Below are positions 8,259 to 16,951 of a stretch of 64,000 nucleotides of DNA, piece after piece. This stretch comes from Meiothermus ruber DSM 1279 (lineage in GTDB: Bacteria > Deinococcota > Deinococci > Deinococcales > Thermaceae): assembly GCF_000024425.1 (NCBI RefSeq), contig NC_013946.1, positions 496,001 to 560,000 on the forward strand, in the 5' to 3' direction. Below the pieces are notes generated by a model, which saw only the letters and a program-made list of their open reading frames with translations, ran no database searches and was not told the origin of the DNA. Position 1 is the stretch's first letter; each line of letters opens with the position of its first letter. The translations under genes and the position numbers were made by a program.

Positions 8259-10540
8259 GCGTGACCCGGCGGCAGTCGTTGCTCGAAGTGCCCACCTCCC
8301 AGAAGCTCCTGCGGTTTCTGGGAGGTCTGGTAATGCTCTCCACCCTGGCCCTGGCCTTCGGGGTTGGATGGCAGGCCGCGCTGGAGGTGGCCCAGGGGAT
8401 GCTGCGGGCGGGGTGGGGAGCCGCGCTGAAGGCGTCGAGCCCTGCCGAGCTGATCCTGCGCTGCTACGGTGACCTGACCGGCAACTGCACGGAGGTCATG
8501 AACGGCCTGTGGCAGAAGGCCCTGCCCCTGGACACCCTGCGGATGGTGGTGGCCGGGGGGTTTGTCCTGGGGATGATCCCCTTCCTGATCCGCCCGCACC
8601 GCCCGCGCAAGCTGCCGGGGCAGGGGCGGTGGGCCAGCGCCAGCGACCTGAAGGGTTACTTAGGGGAGGGCACCGGCTGGTACGGGCTGTTCGAGGGGAA
8701 GCCGCTCAGGGTGCCCTCGATGGAGCGGCGCACCGGGACGCTGGTGGTGGGCAAGCCCGGCGGGGGCAAAACGACCGGCTACTACCAGCCCAACTTGCTG
8801 CTCGACGCGCGGGACGGCTGGAGCGCCATCGTTTTCGATCTCAAGTGGCCCGACGAGGGCGGGCTGATGGAGGCGATACGCTACTACAGCCACTTCGGGC
8901 GGGCGGTGTATGCCTACACGCCCTTCGCGCCGGGCTCGGCCCGCATTGCCCTGCTGGAAGGTGCGGAGAACCCCCAGGAAGCCAGCAACATCGCGGACAT
9001 CATCGTGCCCCGCCTGGCCGACGGGGGGGCGGAGTTCTACGCCAACCTCGAGCGGATGCTCCTGGCCGGGTTGATATGGGTGGAGGGGCAGGAAGGGCGC
9101 TACTCCCTGCGGCACATCCTCGAACTGTTGCGCCAGGGCAAGGAGGAGATCAAAGCCTACGCCGAAGTCCGCCCACATCTGAAGGACCGGATCGGAGCGG
9201 TCATGCAGACCCGCGAGGACATCATCGCCGGGGTGGTGGCAGGGCTGGCAGGCAGGCTGGCCCTCTTCGAGAACGACCATTTGGATCGCTCGAGCCTGCC
9301 GGGTGCAGGGGCGGTGCCCTGGCCTCGCCTGTTCAGCGAGCCCAGCCTGCTTTACATCGGCATCCCCCAGGAGCACCTGGAAGGGGGCAAGGCCACGGCC
9401 CTCTTGTGGCTGGTCAAGCGCATCCTGGACCGGGAAATCCACCGGGCTGCTGCCCGGAACGGGGGGACGCTTAAAGCGCTCACCTCGGTCTACCTCGACG
9501 AGTTCACCGCCTTCGGCAAGCTCCCCGGCATCGAGGACAACCTCAAGACCATGCGCAGCAGGGGAGCGGCCTTCCACGTGAGCGTGCAGAACCTGGCCAA
9601 CGGGCGCTCGGTATATGGGCGGGATGTGTGGGAGAGCATCCAGGGGACGTTCGGGCAGCAGGTGTATCTGCTCGAGCGCCTCTCGGAGGAAGACCGCAAA
9701 TGGCTGGCCCGGACGCTGGGGTACGAGACCGTGGTGGGATACTCCAGAAGCGCCTCCAAAATGGGCTTCCTCTCGGGCAGCGAGGGGGAGGGCGAGCGCG
9801 AGGAGGCCCGCTTCCTGCTTTCCGCCGAGGAGATGCGGGAGGTGAAGAAAGGCGAGACGGTGGTGATCCTGGACGGCAAGCCGCCGGTGCGCACCTACCT
9901 GGGGGGGATGTGGGAGAAAAAACACCCCCTGCATGGGCTCTACGAGAAGGCCCGGAAGGCTGTCCCGGCAGTGCGGGCGGGAGCCGCCCGGGACAGGGCC
10001 TACGCCGAACCCCAGCCCCGGCCTGCTTCCTCTTCCGTGGAAGAGCGCCAGCCTGAGCCTGAACGCCAGCCCGTCGAGCTCCAGCCAGAGGAGCGTTCTC
10101 TGGTGCAGGAGGCCAGCGATCCCCGCAGCCTGGAAGCCTACATCCGGCGACTGGCCTCCACCCTGCCGGTCTTCCAGCGCTACTACCACAAGAAGACCAC
10201 CACCGGGATTCGCTTCGTGCTGCCCGCGGGCTTCCCCCCACCCGAGACGGCCTGGGTGCGGGAGGGCTGGATCGAGGTGCGGGGCAAAGAGGAACTCTCG
10301 GTCAACCTCACCAGCAAGGGCCTGGAGACCCTGGAAAAGACCTTCGTGGCGGCCCTGGTGCGCTGGTGCCGGGTGCGGGAGTGGGCCCGGCGGCAGAACC
10401 AGGAACGCCAAAGCCTGCTCTATATGAGCGAGGAGGAAGCCGAGACCGTGCTCAGGGAGTACGCCAAACAACTTCCCACGGAAGGGGGGCGGGTGAGGGT
10501 CGAGATTTCATTGGAGGCGTTGGGCGATGCAAGGGCTTGA
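8255..10540 (+). CDS. TraG/VirD4-type coupling protein
   Basis: 761 residues. Two N-terminal membrane segments (about 16-36 and 95-113) are followed by the hexameric ATPase domain: Walker A VVGKPGGGKTTG at about 163-174, IVFDLKWPDE, Walker B VYLDEFTAFGKLPG at about 411-424, then the SVQNLANGRSVYG segment expected in TraG/TraD/VirD4 proteins. In the family it recruits the relaxase-DNA complex to the secretion channel. The last 200 residues are Glu/Pro-rich and then form an extra folded region (FQRYYHKKTTTGIRFVLP) not usual in VirD4, possibly the substrate-recognition part. Overlaps both neighbours. Confidence 0.9.
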   Translation: MSVTRRQSLLEVPTSQKLLRFLGGLVMLSTLALAFGVGWQAALEVAQGMLRAGWGAALKASSPAELILRCYGDLTGNCTEVMNGLWQKALPLDTLRMVVAGGFVLGMIPFLIRPHRPRKLPGQGRWASASDLKGYLGEGTGWYGLFEGKPLRVPSMERRTGTLVVGKPGGGKTTGYYQPNLLLDARDGWSAIVFDLKWPDEGGLMEAIRYYSHFGRAVYAYTPFAPGSARIALLEGAENPQEASNIADIIVPRLADGGAEFYANLERMLLAGLIWVEGQEGRYSLRHILELLRQGKEEIKAYAEVRPHLKDRIGAVMQTREDIIAGVVAGLAGRLALFENDHLDRSSLPGAGAVPWPRLFSEPSLLYIGIPQEHLEGGKATALLWLVKRILDREIHRAAARNGGTLKALTSVYLDEFTAFGKLPGIEDNLKTMRSRGAAFHVSVQNLANGRSVYGRDVWESIQGTFGQQVYLLERLSEEDRKWLARTLGYETVVGYSRSASKMGFLSGSEGEGEREEARFLLSAEEMREVKKGETVVILDGKPPVRTYLGGMWEKKHPLHGLYEKARKAVPAVRAGAARDRAYAEPQPRPASSSVEERQPEPERQPVELQPEERSLVQEASDPRSLEAYIRRLASTLPVFQRYYHKKTTTGIRFVLPAGFPPPETAWVREGWIEVRGKEELSVNLTSKGLETLEKTFVAALVRWCRVREWARRQNQERQSLLYMSEEEAETVLREYAKQLPTEGGRVRVEISLEALGDARA

Positions 10541-10739
10541 GGCGCAGGCGTTCTGGCAGATGCTCGAGCACGCTACCTGGGTGGTGTGGGACAGGCAGCG
10601 GCGGCACTGCTTCGTCTGGCTTCCCGGCGAAGGTGGCCGAGTGTTCCGATACGAGGGGGCTCGAGCCGTGCAGGTGGCTGAGGGAGAAGAAGCGGTGCGG
10701 ATGGGCCGGGCAATGGGGGTAGAGGATGTTGCGGCTTAG
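10527..10739 (+). CDS. Small unknown protein
   Basis: 70 residues, overlapping the end of the coupling-protein gene by 14 bases and the start of the next gene by 14. It is Trp/Arg-rich (TWVVWDRQRRHCFVWLPG) and shaped like a small beta fold. It has the same pattern of a Trp-flanked strand and a closing helix as the 74-residue protein at 8034, though I cannot show homology. No family recognised. Confidence 0.55.
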   Translation: MQGLEAQAFWQMLEHATWVVWDRQRRHCFVWLPGEGGRVFRYEGARAVQVAEGEEAVRMGRAMGVEDVAA

Positions 10740-11217
10740 CTTAACGGTGCTGTTTCTCCTAAGCTCTCTGGCGGTTGCCGAGACGAGCCTTTCGGAAGCC
10801 GAGGTGACCCGGCTGATCGCTGCTGCTCGCAGCGAGGTGCTGCTGGAGATGGCGGTCTTCGACGACCGCTCAATAGCCGAGGGCTACCGGGTGGCGGTGG
10901 CGGAGCGGGGGGCCAGGGGCTACATCCTCACCCGGGGGGACACCGCCGAGATCGGGGCCTCTTACCTCCCCTGGGCTTCCATCCTCCAGGGGACGGGGGC
11001 AAGATTGATAGCCTACACACGTGGCGACTACGCCGTGGTGGATCGCCGGGTGGCGCTGATCCGTGAGGTGCGGATGGGGTTGCCGGTCTACCGGCTGGAG
11101 GAGAACCCTGCCCAGGTAGCCGCCCTGGTGCGGCAGTTCGTGGACGCCTACGCGGTGGGCCGCCCCTACCGCATTGACGGGCTGGTGCAGCGCCTCGGCG
11201 CACGGTTTTTGAGGTGA
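10726..11217 (+). CDS. Exported protein resembling a degenerate phospholipase-D fold
   Basis: 163 residues with a clear signal peptide (about 1-18, LLSSLAVAE). The body follows the order of a half PLD domain: a helix-strand pair (ARSEVLLEMAVFDDRSIAEG), a helix ending AERGARGYIL, then TRGDYAVVDRRVALI where active PLD enzymes have HxK...D. The histidine and lysine are missing, so catalysis of the PLD type is not expected. Exported and coupled by GTGA to the next gene. PLD-like is my inference from the pattern; a database profile was not run. Confidence 0.55.
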   Translation: MLRLSLTVLFLLSSLAVAETSLSEAEVTRLIAAARSEVLLEMAVFDDRSIAEGYRVAVAERGARGYILTRGDTAEIGASYLPWASILQGTGARLIAYTRGDYAVVDRRVALIREVRMGLPVYRLEENPAQVAALVRQFVDAYAVGRPYRIDGLVQRLGARFLR

Positions 11218-11546
11218 GTATGGAGCGATTTGTACGCATTGCAGGTTGGGTCGGGGTGATCGTGGGGCTCTCGGGCGTGGTGCCGGGGGCGTTTCTCCTG
11301 CGGGGGAGCATGATCGAGTTCGGCATGGTGCTCTTGCTGCTGGGGGTGCTGGTGCTCTGGCAGGCCGCTGCTTTGGAGGAGCTACGGGCTACCCGAGCGG
11401 CGCTATCCCGGATGGTGCTGCTGATGCAGCGGATGAGCTCGAACGACGCAACCCAGATATCCGGCTACCGCATGGTTCCGGGAGATGTGACCGGCAGCTA
11501 CGGGATAGTGGCGGAAGAGGAGAACGATGCTGCTGCAAACCGGTAG
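11214..11546 (+). CDS. Small membrane protein, unknown
   Basis: 110 residues from GTG 11214 (an ATG at 11220 is an equally good start). Two hydrophobic helices (about 7-28 and 34-52) are followed by a helical basic linker and a polar tail (MSSNDATQISGYRMVPGDVT). The end overlaps the HD-GYP gene by 20 bases. Such small two-helix proteins are common accessory parts of conjugation operons. No family recognised. Confidence 0.55.
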   Translation: MSMERFVRIAGWVGVIVGLSGVVPGAFLLRGSMIEFGMVLLLLGVLVLWQAAALEELRATRAALSRMVLLMQRMSSNDATQISGYRMVPGDVTGSYGIVAEEENDAAANR

Positions 11547-12078
11547 GGGCTACATCATCCCTCAAGGAGAGATCACCCTGGAAAACTGCGGCCACTCCGA
11601 GCGGCTGCTGTGGTTGGCTTCCTGGGCGGCGACCCGCTTCGGCCTGTGGGGCGAGTTCGTAGACGCGGCACAGATTCACGACGCGGGCAAGCTGTACCTG
11701 CCCCGCTACGACCTGCTGCGGCGTCCGCTCAAGGCGTCCGAACTGGAGGTGCTGCGCTCTCACGTCGCCCTGTCCTGGCAACATGCCTCGAAGAACGGAT
11801 ACAGCCGGACGGCGCAGGACGTAGCCCTGATGCATCACGAGCGCTGGGACGGGAAAGGGTACATCCTCGGAAGGGGAAAAGAGGAAATCCCCCTTTCCGC
11901 GCGGGTCATGGCGGTGCTGGACGCCTACGATGCCATGCGATCCGGGCGGCCTTACCGGGAGGCATTGAGCCCGGTGGAGGCCCGCCGTGAAATCCGGCAG
12001 GGGGCCGGGACGCAATTTGACCCTCAAATAGCGGGGCTGTTCCTGGAGTACCTGGAGGTGGAATGGCCCGACTGCTAG
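11527..12078 (+). CDS. HD-GYP/HD-domain phosphohydrolase
   Basis: 183 residues, nearly only the catalytic domain. The metal motifs are in order: HSERLLWLA (first His, about 23), HDAGKLYLP (about 51-59), [10 protein letters not shown] (about 107), [19 protein letters not shown] (about 130-148) and GTQFDP near the end. HD-GYP proteins hydrolyse cyclic di-GMP or related nucleotides. Here the protein lacks a receiver or membrane domain and is fused into the conjugation operon by overlaps on both sides, so it may set a local nucleotide signal for pilus assembly. The GYP loop reads DGKGY. Confidence 0.75.
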   Translation: MLLQTGRGYIIPQGEITLENCGHSERLLWLASWAATRFGLWGEFVDAAQIHDAGKLYLPRYDLLRRPLKASELEVLRSHVALSWQHASKNGYSRTAQDVALMHHERWDGKGYILGRGKEEIPLSARVMAVLDAYDAMRSGRPYREALSPVEARREIRQGAGTQFDPQIAGLFLEYLEVEWPDC

Positions 12079-12530
12079 CCCTGTTGGTTCTGGCCTCGTG
12101 CTCGTGGGGGCTGGCTTGCGGTCGCATCCCCCCTGACCTGGCGGGGTGGGCGGCCTACTACGCCAGGGGGTACGGGCTGGACCCGGATTTGCTCGTCGCC
12201 CTGGTGTGGGTGGAGAGCCGCTTCTGCCCGGATGCGGTCTCTCCCGACGGGGCGGTGGGGCTGGGGCAGATTATGCCCGCGACGGGCAGGGCGATTGGCA
12301 TCTCGAGGGAGCGGCTTTCGCACCCCCAGTGGAACCTGTGGGGAGCGGCGCGGCACCTGCGGCAGCTATGGGACAGCTTCCGGGACTGGCGGCTGGCGCT
12401 GGCGGCCTACAACGCCGGGTCGGGGGCGGTGCGTAGGTACAGGGGCATTCCTCCCTACCCCGAGACGCAGAAGTATGTGAGGGACGTGCTATGGGTGTAC
12501 CGGTGGTTGAAGCAGAACAGAAAAGCCTAG
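12063..12530 (+). CDS. VirB1-like lytic transglycosylase
   Basis: 155 residues with a signal peptide (about 1-17, possible lipobox-like SWGLAC) and a single SLT domain: catalytic Glu in VWVESRF (about 51), then [25 protein letters not shown] and [13 protein letters not shown]. These enzymes cut peptidoglycan to let the secretion channel through the wall. It overlaps the HD-GYP gene by 16 bases and the ATPase gene by 40 bases. The motifs are complete, so it should be active in the periplasm. Confidence 0.85.
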   Translation: MARLLALLVLASCSWGLACGRIPPDLAGWAAYYARGYGLDPDLLVALVWVESRFCPDAVSPDGAVGLGQIMPATGRAIGISRERLSHPQWNLWGAARHLRQLWDSFRDWRLALAAYNAGSGAVRRYRGIPPYPETQKYVRDVLWVYRWLKQNRKA

Positions 12531-13459
12531 TGCGGGTACACGAGCGCTTCCCCGAGGAGTTCGCCCGCCTGATGGAACGCCTGCCGCCGTGGGTGCGGGT
12601 GGAGGTGGAGGGGCACCGGGACAGCCTGGACGAGATCGTGCTGGATCTGGGCAAGCCCCTCATCTACACCGCAGCGGATCAGGTCTACGTCCTGGAGGGG
12701 CGCACGGTGAGCAAGGACGACCTCTCCTACCTGACCCACCGGCTGGGGGGGTTCAAGGAGAACAACCGGGCGGGCCTGGAGGGCACCCTGCACCGCATTT
12801 CCCGCATCCAGGACGCCTATGGGGAGACGGTAGGGGTGACCATCCGCATCGGGCGCTTCGTGATGGGGGTGGCCGAGGCCCTGCGGCCCTGGCTCGAGCA
12901 GACCGGCTCCCTGCTGGTGGTGGGGCCGCCCCGCACCGGCAAGACCACCCTGCTGCGGGACATCGTGCGTATCCTGGCCGGGCGCTACGGGCCACGGGTG
13001 GCGGTGGTGGACACCAGCAACGAGATCGGGGGGGACGGCAAGCTCACCCACCCCGGCATCTCCCCTGCCCGGCGCTTGCAGGTGCCCGACCCGCCCTCCA
13101 AGAACCAGGGCTGGGTCATCTACCAGGCCATCGCCAACCACTCACCCGAGGTGGTGGTGGCCGACGAAATCGGCTACAACGAGGACGTTTTCCAGTGCCT
13201 TACCGCGAGCCGCCGGGGGGTGCGGGTGGTGGCCACCGCCCACGGCGAGACCATCCTGGACCTGCTGGAGAACCCGGTGCTGCTGCCCATTTTGGGCGAC
13301 CCGGTGGAGGGGAAGCGCAGAAGCCGCCCGTCCTTCGCCATGTGCCTGGAGGTGCGGGGCAAGGGGAAGTTCGTGCTGTACCCCGACTTTGCCGAGGCCC
13401 TGGACACCCTGCTCGCGGGAGGTGAACCCGAGGGCTTGCGACTGGGGAGGTGGGATTGA
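12491..13459 (+). CDS. SpoIIIAA/Ycf45-type AAA ATPase in VirB11 position
   Basis: 322 residues. The start ATG has GAGGGA six bases upstream; GTG 12530, directly at the previous stop, is an alternative. Walker [16 protein letters not shown] lies at about 141-155, followed by [14 protein letters not shown], then [15 protein letters not shown] (Walker B, about 218) and [11 protein letters not shown]. The N-terminal half has the [13 protein letters not shown] and [11 protein letters not shown] pattern seen in SpoIIIAA/Ycf45 proteins rather than the N-terminal domain of VirB11. SpoIIIAA is itself distantly related to the type II/IV secretion ATPases, so it probably acts as the third ATPase of this channel. 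Confidence 0.8.
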   Translation: MGVPVVEAEQKSLVRVHERFPEEFARLMERLPPWVRVEVEGHRDSLDEIVLDLGKPLIYTAADQVYVLEGRTVSKDDLSYLTHRLGGFKENNRAGLEGTLHRISRIQDAYGETVGVTIRIGRFVMGVAEALRPWLEQTGSLLVVGPPRTGKTTLLRDIVRILAGRYGPRVAVVDTSNEIGGDGKLTHPGISPARRLQVPDPPSKNQGWVIYQAIANHSPEVVVADEIGYNEDVFQCLTASRRGVRVVATAHGETILDLLENPVLLPILGDPVEGKRRSRPSFAMCLEVRGKGKFVLYPDFAEALDTLLAGGEPEGLRLGRWD

Positions 13460-15087
13460 TGCGATGGATGCTGGCCGTTTTCATTCTTCTGGGGTTGGGG
13501 TCTGCTTTGGCCCAGGACCCGCGCTACCCCGAGACCACGCGCTATCTGGTGAGCGCACCGGACTACCGGCTGGACCGACTCACCCTGCTCAAGTGGCCCT
13601 TCATAGAGGTCATCCGGGCCGACCGCTGGAAGGAGCACCAGGCCGCGAAGGAGGGGGGCAAACCGGCGGTGGCCCACGAGTGGCGCTTGCCGATGAGCGA
13701 CCTCGCCACCACCCAGGAGGTGGCCCGCGACCTACGGAGGGCCTGGCAGAGGTTCGAGGAGCGCTACTACTGGCACGCCATCACCCGGCTCAACAACCCC
13801 GCGCTCTACGCGGTGTACTGCTGGGCCGGGCTCAAGGGGCCTGACCTCAACCCGCCTCTGCCGGAGGTGCGGGTGGACACGCCCTCGGGGATTGTGCCTC
13901 AGGGGTTTGATCCCGGCCTGGGGTGGCCGCAGCCCGCCGCCCAGGGCCAGCACATGCTGGATGCCTACTGGCCCATTCCGCAGCTAGACAACGAGGAGTT
14001 TTGCGACGACCTCAGCCTGCAAATCCTGCCCCTGATGTACGTCCCCGGCTTCTGCATTGACATTGACGCTATCGGCTTCTCCTGGTGCACGCCGGGGTAC
14101 GAGGGGGGTGAGCCCCTGTGGTTCAACGACGCCGAGGCGCAGAAGCGGGTCTCGGACGGCATCGCCCACGCGGTGAGCGCCTACTACCCGGACTACCAGA
14201 AGGATGTGCTCACCGCGTTGCGGCCTCGAGTACCCACCGACCTGTCTAACCCCACAAAGCTCAGGGTCTTTGCCCCCATGCCCTGGCAGGCGCACGTCCT
14301 CGAGGGGGGCGCGGTGGTGACGCCGGTGATGCGAACGCTGGACGGGCTCACCCCCCAGAACCTCGTGAGCGAGGCCCAGGGCATCGTGAGCACCTTACGG
14401 CAAGCCCTGCCCCGCCTCCCGGAGGCCGAACGGCTGGCGGGGACGGCGTACTACTACCAGGCGGTGCGAGGCCTGGCCCGGCTGCCCTTCCTGGCCCCGG
14501 TGAGCAACCAGCTTTCCGGGCTGATCGGCGGGATGGACGAGCAGGTGATGGAGCGGGCCCTGCTGGCCCTGGCCGCCGCCGACGAGGGGAGCAAGCTGGT
14601 CGGACGTGACCTCTTCATCAACAGCAAGAACGCCCCGGGGGCCTGGCGGCTGGAGGAGCTCAAGCGGTGGTTCCCCCCTTCCAATCCCTACATCTACGAG
14701 CGCTTCGGCTACCTGAGCTTCTTCCAGGTGTGGAACCGGGCCGAGGTGAGCACGGTGCCGGACTTCCGTGCCGACCGCAATCCGCTGGGGGTGGCAGCCT
14801 CCCTGGGGATGCGGGCCCTTTTCTACTGGTGGGTGCCGGTGCGGATCAAGGTCAGCCTGCTGCCCACCCCGCCCTTCATCTCCCTCTCGGGGGCGCTGGA
14901 CTGGCCCCGGCCCATCCCGGTAGCGCCCTACGTGCTCCCCTTCGCAGGCGAGCGCACCTATTGGGGCTGGGTGAGCGTGCCCGAGGGCTACGAGATTCCC
15001 AGGGTCAGGGGAACGCCGGGGCTGGGGGTGAGCGGGGTCAGCATCCCCGGCTTCGGGCCGGAGGTCTACAACATCCTGCTGAGGTGA
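13459..15087 (+). CDS. Large exported protein, unknown
   Basis: 542 residues from the ATG of a TGATG overlap; a GTG nine bases earlier is possible. A signal peptide (about 1-20, ending SALAQ) precedes a Trp/Tyr/Pro-rich body. Paired cysteines lie in VYCWAG, FCDD, FCIDID and SWCTPGY (about residues 110-205), which suggests disulphides in the periplasm. No membrane helices beyond the signal and no ATPase motif. Size and place near the pore genes suggest an outer-membrane or periplasmic core component such as a TraU- or VirB9-like part, but no family signature is visible. Confidence 0.6.
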   Translation: MRWMLAVFILLGLGSALAQDPRYPETTRYLVSAPDYRLDRLTLLKWPFIEVIRADRWKEHQAAKEGGKPAVAHEWRLPMSDLATTQEVARDLRRAWQRFEERYYWHAITRLNNPALYAVYCWAGLKGPDLNPPLPEVRVDTPSGIVPQGFDPGLGWPQPAAQGQHMLDAYWPIPQLDNEEFCDDLSLQILPLMYVPGFCIDIDAIGFSWCTPGYEGGEPLWFNDAEAQKRVSDGIAHAVSAYYPDYQKDVLTALRPRVPTDLSNPTKLRVFAPMPWQAHVLEGGAVVTPVMRTLDGLTPQNLVSEAQGIVSTLRQALPRLPEAERLAGTAYYYQAVRGLARLPFLAPVSNQLSGLIGGMDEQVMERALLALAAADEGSKLVGRDLFINSKNAPGAWRLEELKRWFPPSNPYIYERFGYLSFFQVWNRAEVSTVPDFRADRNPLGVAASLGMRALFYWWVPVRIKVSLLPTPPFISLSGALDWPRPIPVAPYVLPFAGERTYWGWVSVPEGYEIPRVRGTPGLGVSGVSIPGFGPEVYNILLR

Positions 15088-15090
15088 ACG

Positions 15091-15681
15091 ATGCGCTGGA
15101 TCTACCTACCCGTGCTCTGCCTCTTCCTCGGAGGAGGAAGTCTGGCGATTGATGCGAAGGACTTCAAGACCGCCTACGACCTGTTGCGGAACGGGCTGTG
15201 CAGCCTCAAGATCACCTGCCTGCTGCCAAAGGACATGATCTACCCGGCAGACTGGCAGAACGACGTGGAGGCCCGGCTGTCGCGCTCGAGGGAGGTGCTC
15301 CTGATCGGGGACGTGCAGTCGTTGCAGCCGGTCATCGGCTACCTGGACGGCTGGCTCAGAACCAGCGACCCCACCCGCAAGCAGAACCGCCCGCAGATCT
15401 TCGCCGTCGTGCCGCAGGAGCAGATGGTGTGGTTCCGGGGGTGGACGACGAACCCCGAGCTCGCCAGCTTCGTGAAGGTGGTGGCAAGCAGCAACGAGAA
15501 CGAGCCGCTGGGGGTGGTGGGGCGCACCGGGCTGCCCCTGGTGATCCTGGATAACCAGGCGGTCTATATGCCCACCTGGTGGCAGCTTGAGGGCCCGACG
15601 TTGCGCCAGGTGCTCACCTGGGGGCGGTTGCTGGTGGATCAGATCAGGTCGGCCAACCAGCGCAGGGGGGAGGTCAAGTGA
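15091..15681 (+). CDS. Exported protein, possible degenerate PLD-like fold
   Basis: 196 residues with a signal peptide (about 1-18). Two cysteines occur early (GLCSLKITCLL). The body has RSREVLLIGDV, RPQIFAVVP and GVVGRTGLPLVILDNQAVYM, a strand-helix order like the exported proteins at 10726, 15678 and 16948, ending in an ILD/VVD-type strand where PLD enzymes keep HxK...D. Catalytic residues are absent. Follows the previous gene after three bases and overlaps the next by four. Shared fold is an inference. Confidence 0.55.
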   Translation: MRWIYLPVLCLFLGGGSLAIDAKDFKTAYDLLRNGLCSLKITCLLPKDMIYPADWQNDVEARLSRSREVLLIGDVQSLQPVIGYLDGWLRTSDPTRKQNRPQIFAVVPQEQMVWFRGWTTNPELASFVKVVASSNENEPLGVVGRTGLPLVILDNQAVYMPTWWQLEGPTLRQVLTWGRLLVDQIRSANQRRGEVK

Positions 15682-16079
15682 GGCTGCTCGCACTGCTTCT
15701 TCTTCTGGGGATGGGGCTGGCCCAGCAGCAACAGCAGATCCTCTTCCAGACCCCCAGTCTTGCCCAGGCGGTGGGATGGGTAGGCAGCGTAGGGGGGCAA
15801 GACGCCCTGGTGATCGGCGACCTGCCCGACCCCGCCTTTGCCCGTGTCCTGCCCAGCCGGACTCGAGTCCTGGTGAGCGGGAGCCTGCCGGGGTGGGTGC
15901 GTACCGGGATGGAGGTGCGCTATCTCAAGGGCTTGCGGGGCCGGGGAATGCTCCTGATTGACCGGAGGTACTTTGTGGTGAACAGCAAGGGTTTGTGGAC
16001 GGTACTCGCCAGCCCGGAGATCGGGATGCAGGTGGCGTACTACCTCGAGCAACTCTGGAATCTGGGAGGCCGCACATGA
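15678..16079 (+). CDS. Small exported protein, possible degenerate PLD-like fold
   Basis: 133 residues from GTG in a GTGA overlap. A signal peptide (about 1-15) is followed by a Gln run and a small alpha/beta domain: QDALVIGDLPDPAFARVL, TRVLVSGSLP and RGMLLIDRRYFVVNSKG. The last strand matches in shape the place of HxK...D in PLD domains but lacks the His and Lys. It is coupled on both sides. No recognised family. Confidence 0.55.
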   Translation: MRLLALLLLLGMGLAQQQQQILFQTPSLAQAVGWVGSVGGQDALVIGDLPDPAFARVLPSRTRVLVSGSLPGWVRTGMEVRYLKGLRGRGMLLIDRRYFVVNSKGLWTVLASPEIGMQVAYYLEQLWNLGGRT

Positions 16080-16951
16080 GACGTCTGGCATTGGCGGCGG
16101 TGGCTTTCTGGGGGCTGGGGTGGGCCTGCACCCTCAGCATCGAGACCAATCCCCAGGGCGGGGTGACCGGCCCCACAACCGTGACGATCACCGTGCGGGC
16201 CGGGGCCACAGCGGAACGACTCACCCTGTCGCTGAAGCAGGAGGGCCGGTGGGGGGATTGGGTCACTTCCTGGCAATGGAGCCAGACCAGCACGGGCAGC
16301 GTGAGCCTGCCGGTGAACTTTTCCATGAACGGTCAGTACATCCTGACCGCCAGCGCCGACCTGTGCGGCCAGCCGGCCATCGCCCAGAGCCGTTTCACGG
16401 TGATGATCCCCTGGACAATCGGGGGTGGGGCGCTGGGCTGGTTGCTGTGGCGGGAGGCGGAGGCCACCAACTACATCAAGGGGTTGGCCAACGACGTGAA
16501 CGGGGGCCAGCCCATGTTCATCGAGGGCCTGGTCACCGGCCTGGCCGAGCCGGTGCGGGCCATCTTGCGGGATTACCTGGTGAAGGGCTACCTCAACCGG
16601 GATCAGCGCTACCCCCCGGCGTGCTCGGGCCTCTGCTACGCCATTGCGCCGGTGCAGATGCGGCTCTATGCGGTGCAGGGGGTGGGCGGGCTGTTCCAGC
16701 AGGGATGGGCCGGGCTGGGCCTCTACGGCGGCCTGCGGGACAGCCGCTCCTATGAGCTCGGGACGAAAGGGGTCGCCGGGGTGCTCATCGTGCGGGGCTA
16801 CCGGCACGACTACATCCTGCTGTCGGCCCGGGGCGATTTCAGCGATGCGGAGATCACGGTGGTGGAGATGCCCAAGGGGGGCAGTGAGCTTTTCCGCAAG
16901 GCGCTTTCCCTCAACGCCTTGCAGCAGGGGGCGCGGGAGGTGATGCCATGA
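16076..16951 (+). CDS. Exported protein with central membrane anchor, unknown
   Basis: 291 residues from the ATG of an ATGA overlap. A signal sequence (about 1-18, GLGWAC; the cysteine is not in a canonical lipobox) is followed by an Ig-like beta domain (about 20-115: IETNPQGGVTGPTTVTITV), a hydrophobic segment (about 113-124, WTIGGGALGWLLW) and an alpha/beta region with two cysteines (PPACSGLCYAI). The beta domain resembles the one in the exported protein at 5183. Likely a structural part of the secretion apparatus. Confidence 0.5.
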   Translation: MRRLALAAVAFWGLGWACTLSIETNPQGGVTGPTTVTITVRAGATAERLTLSLKQEGRWGDWVTSWQWSQTSTGSVSLPVNFSMNGQYILTASADLCGQPAIAQSRFTVMIPWTIGGGALGWLLWREAEATNYIKGLANDVNGGQPMFIEGLVTGLAEPVRAILRDYLVKGYLNRDQRYPPACSGLCYAIAPVQMRLYAVQGVGGLFQQGWAGLGLYGGLRDSRSYELGTKGVAGVLIVRGYRHDYILLSARGDFSDAEITVVEMPKGGSELFRKALSLNALQQGAREVMP

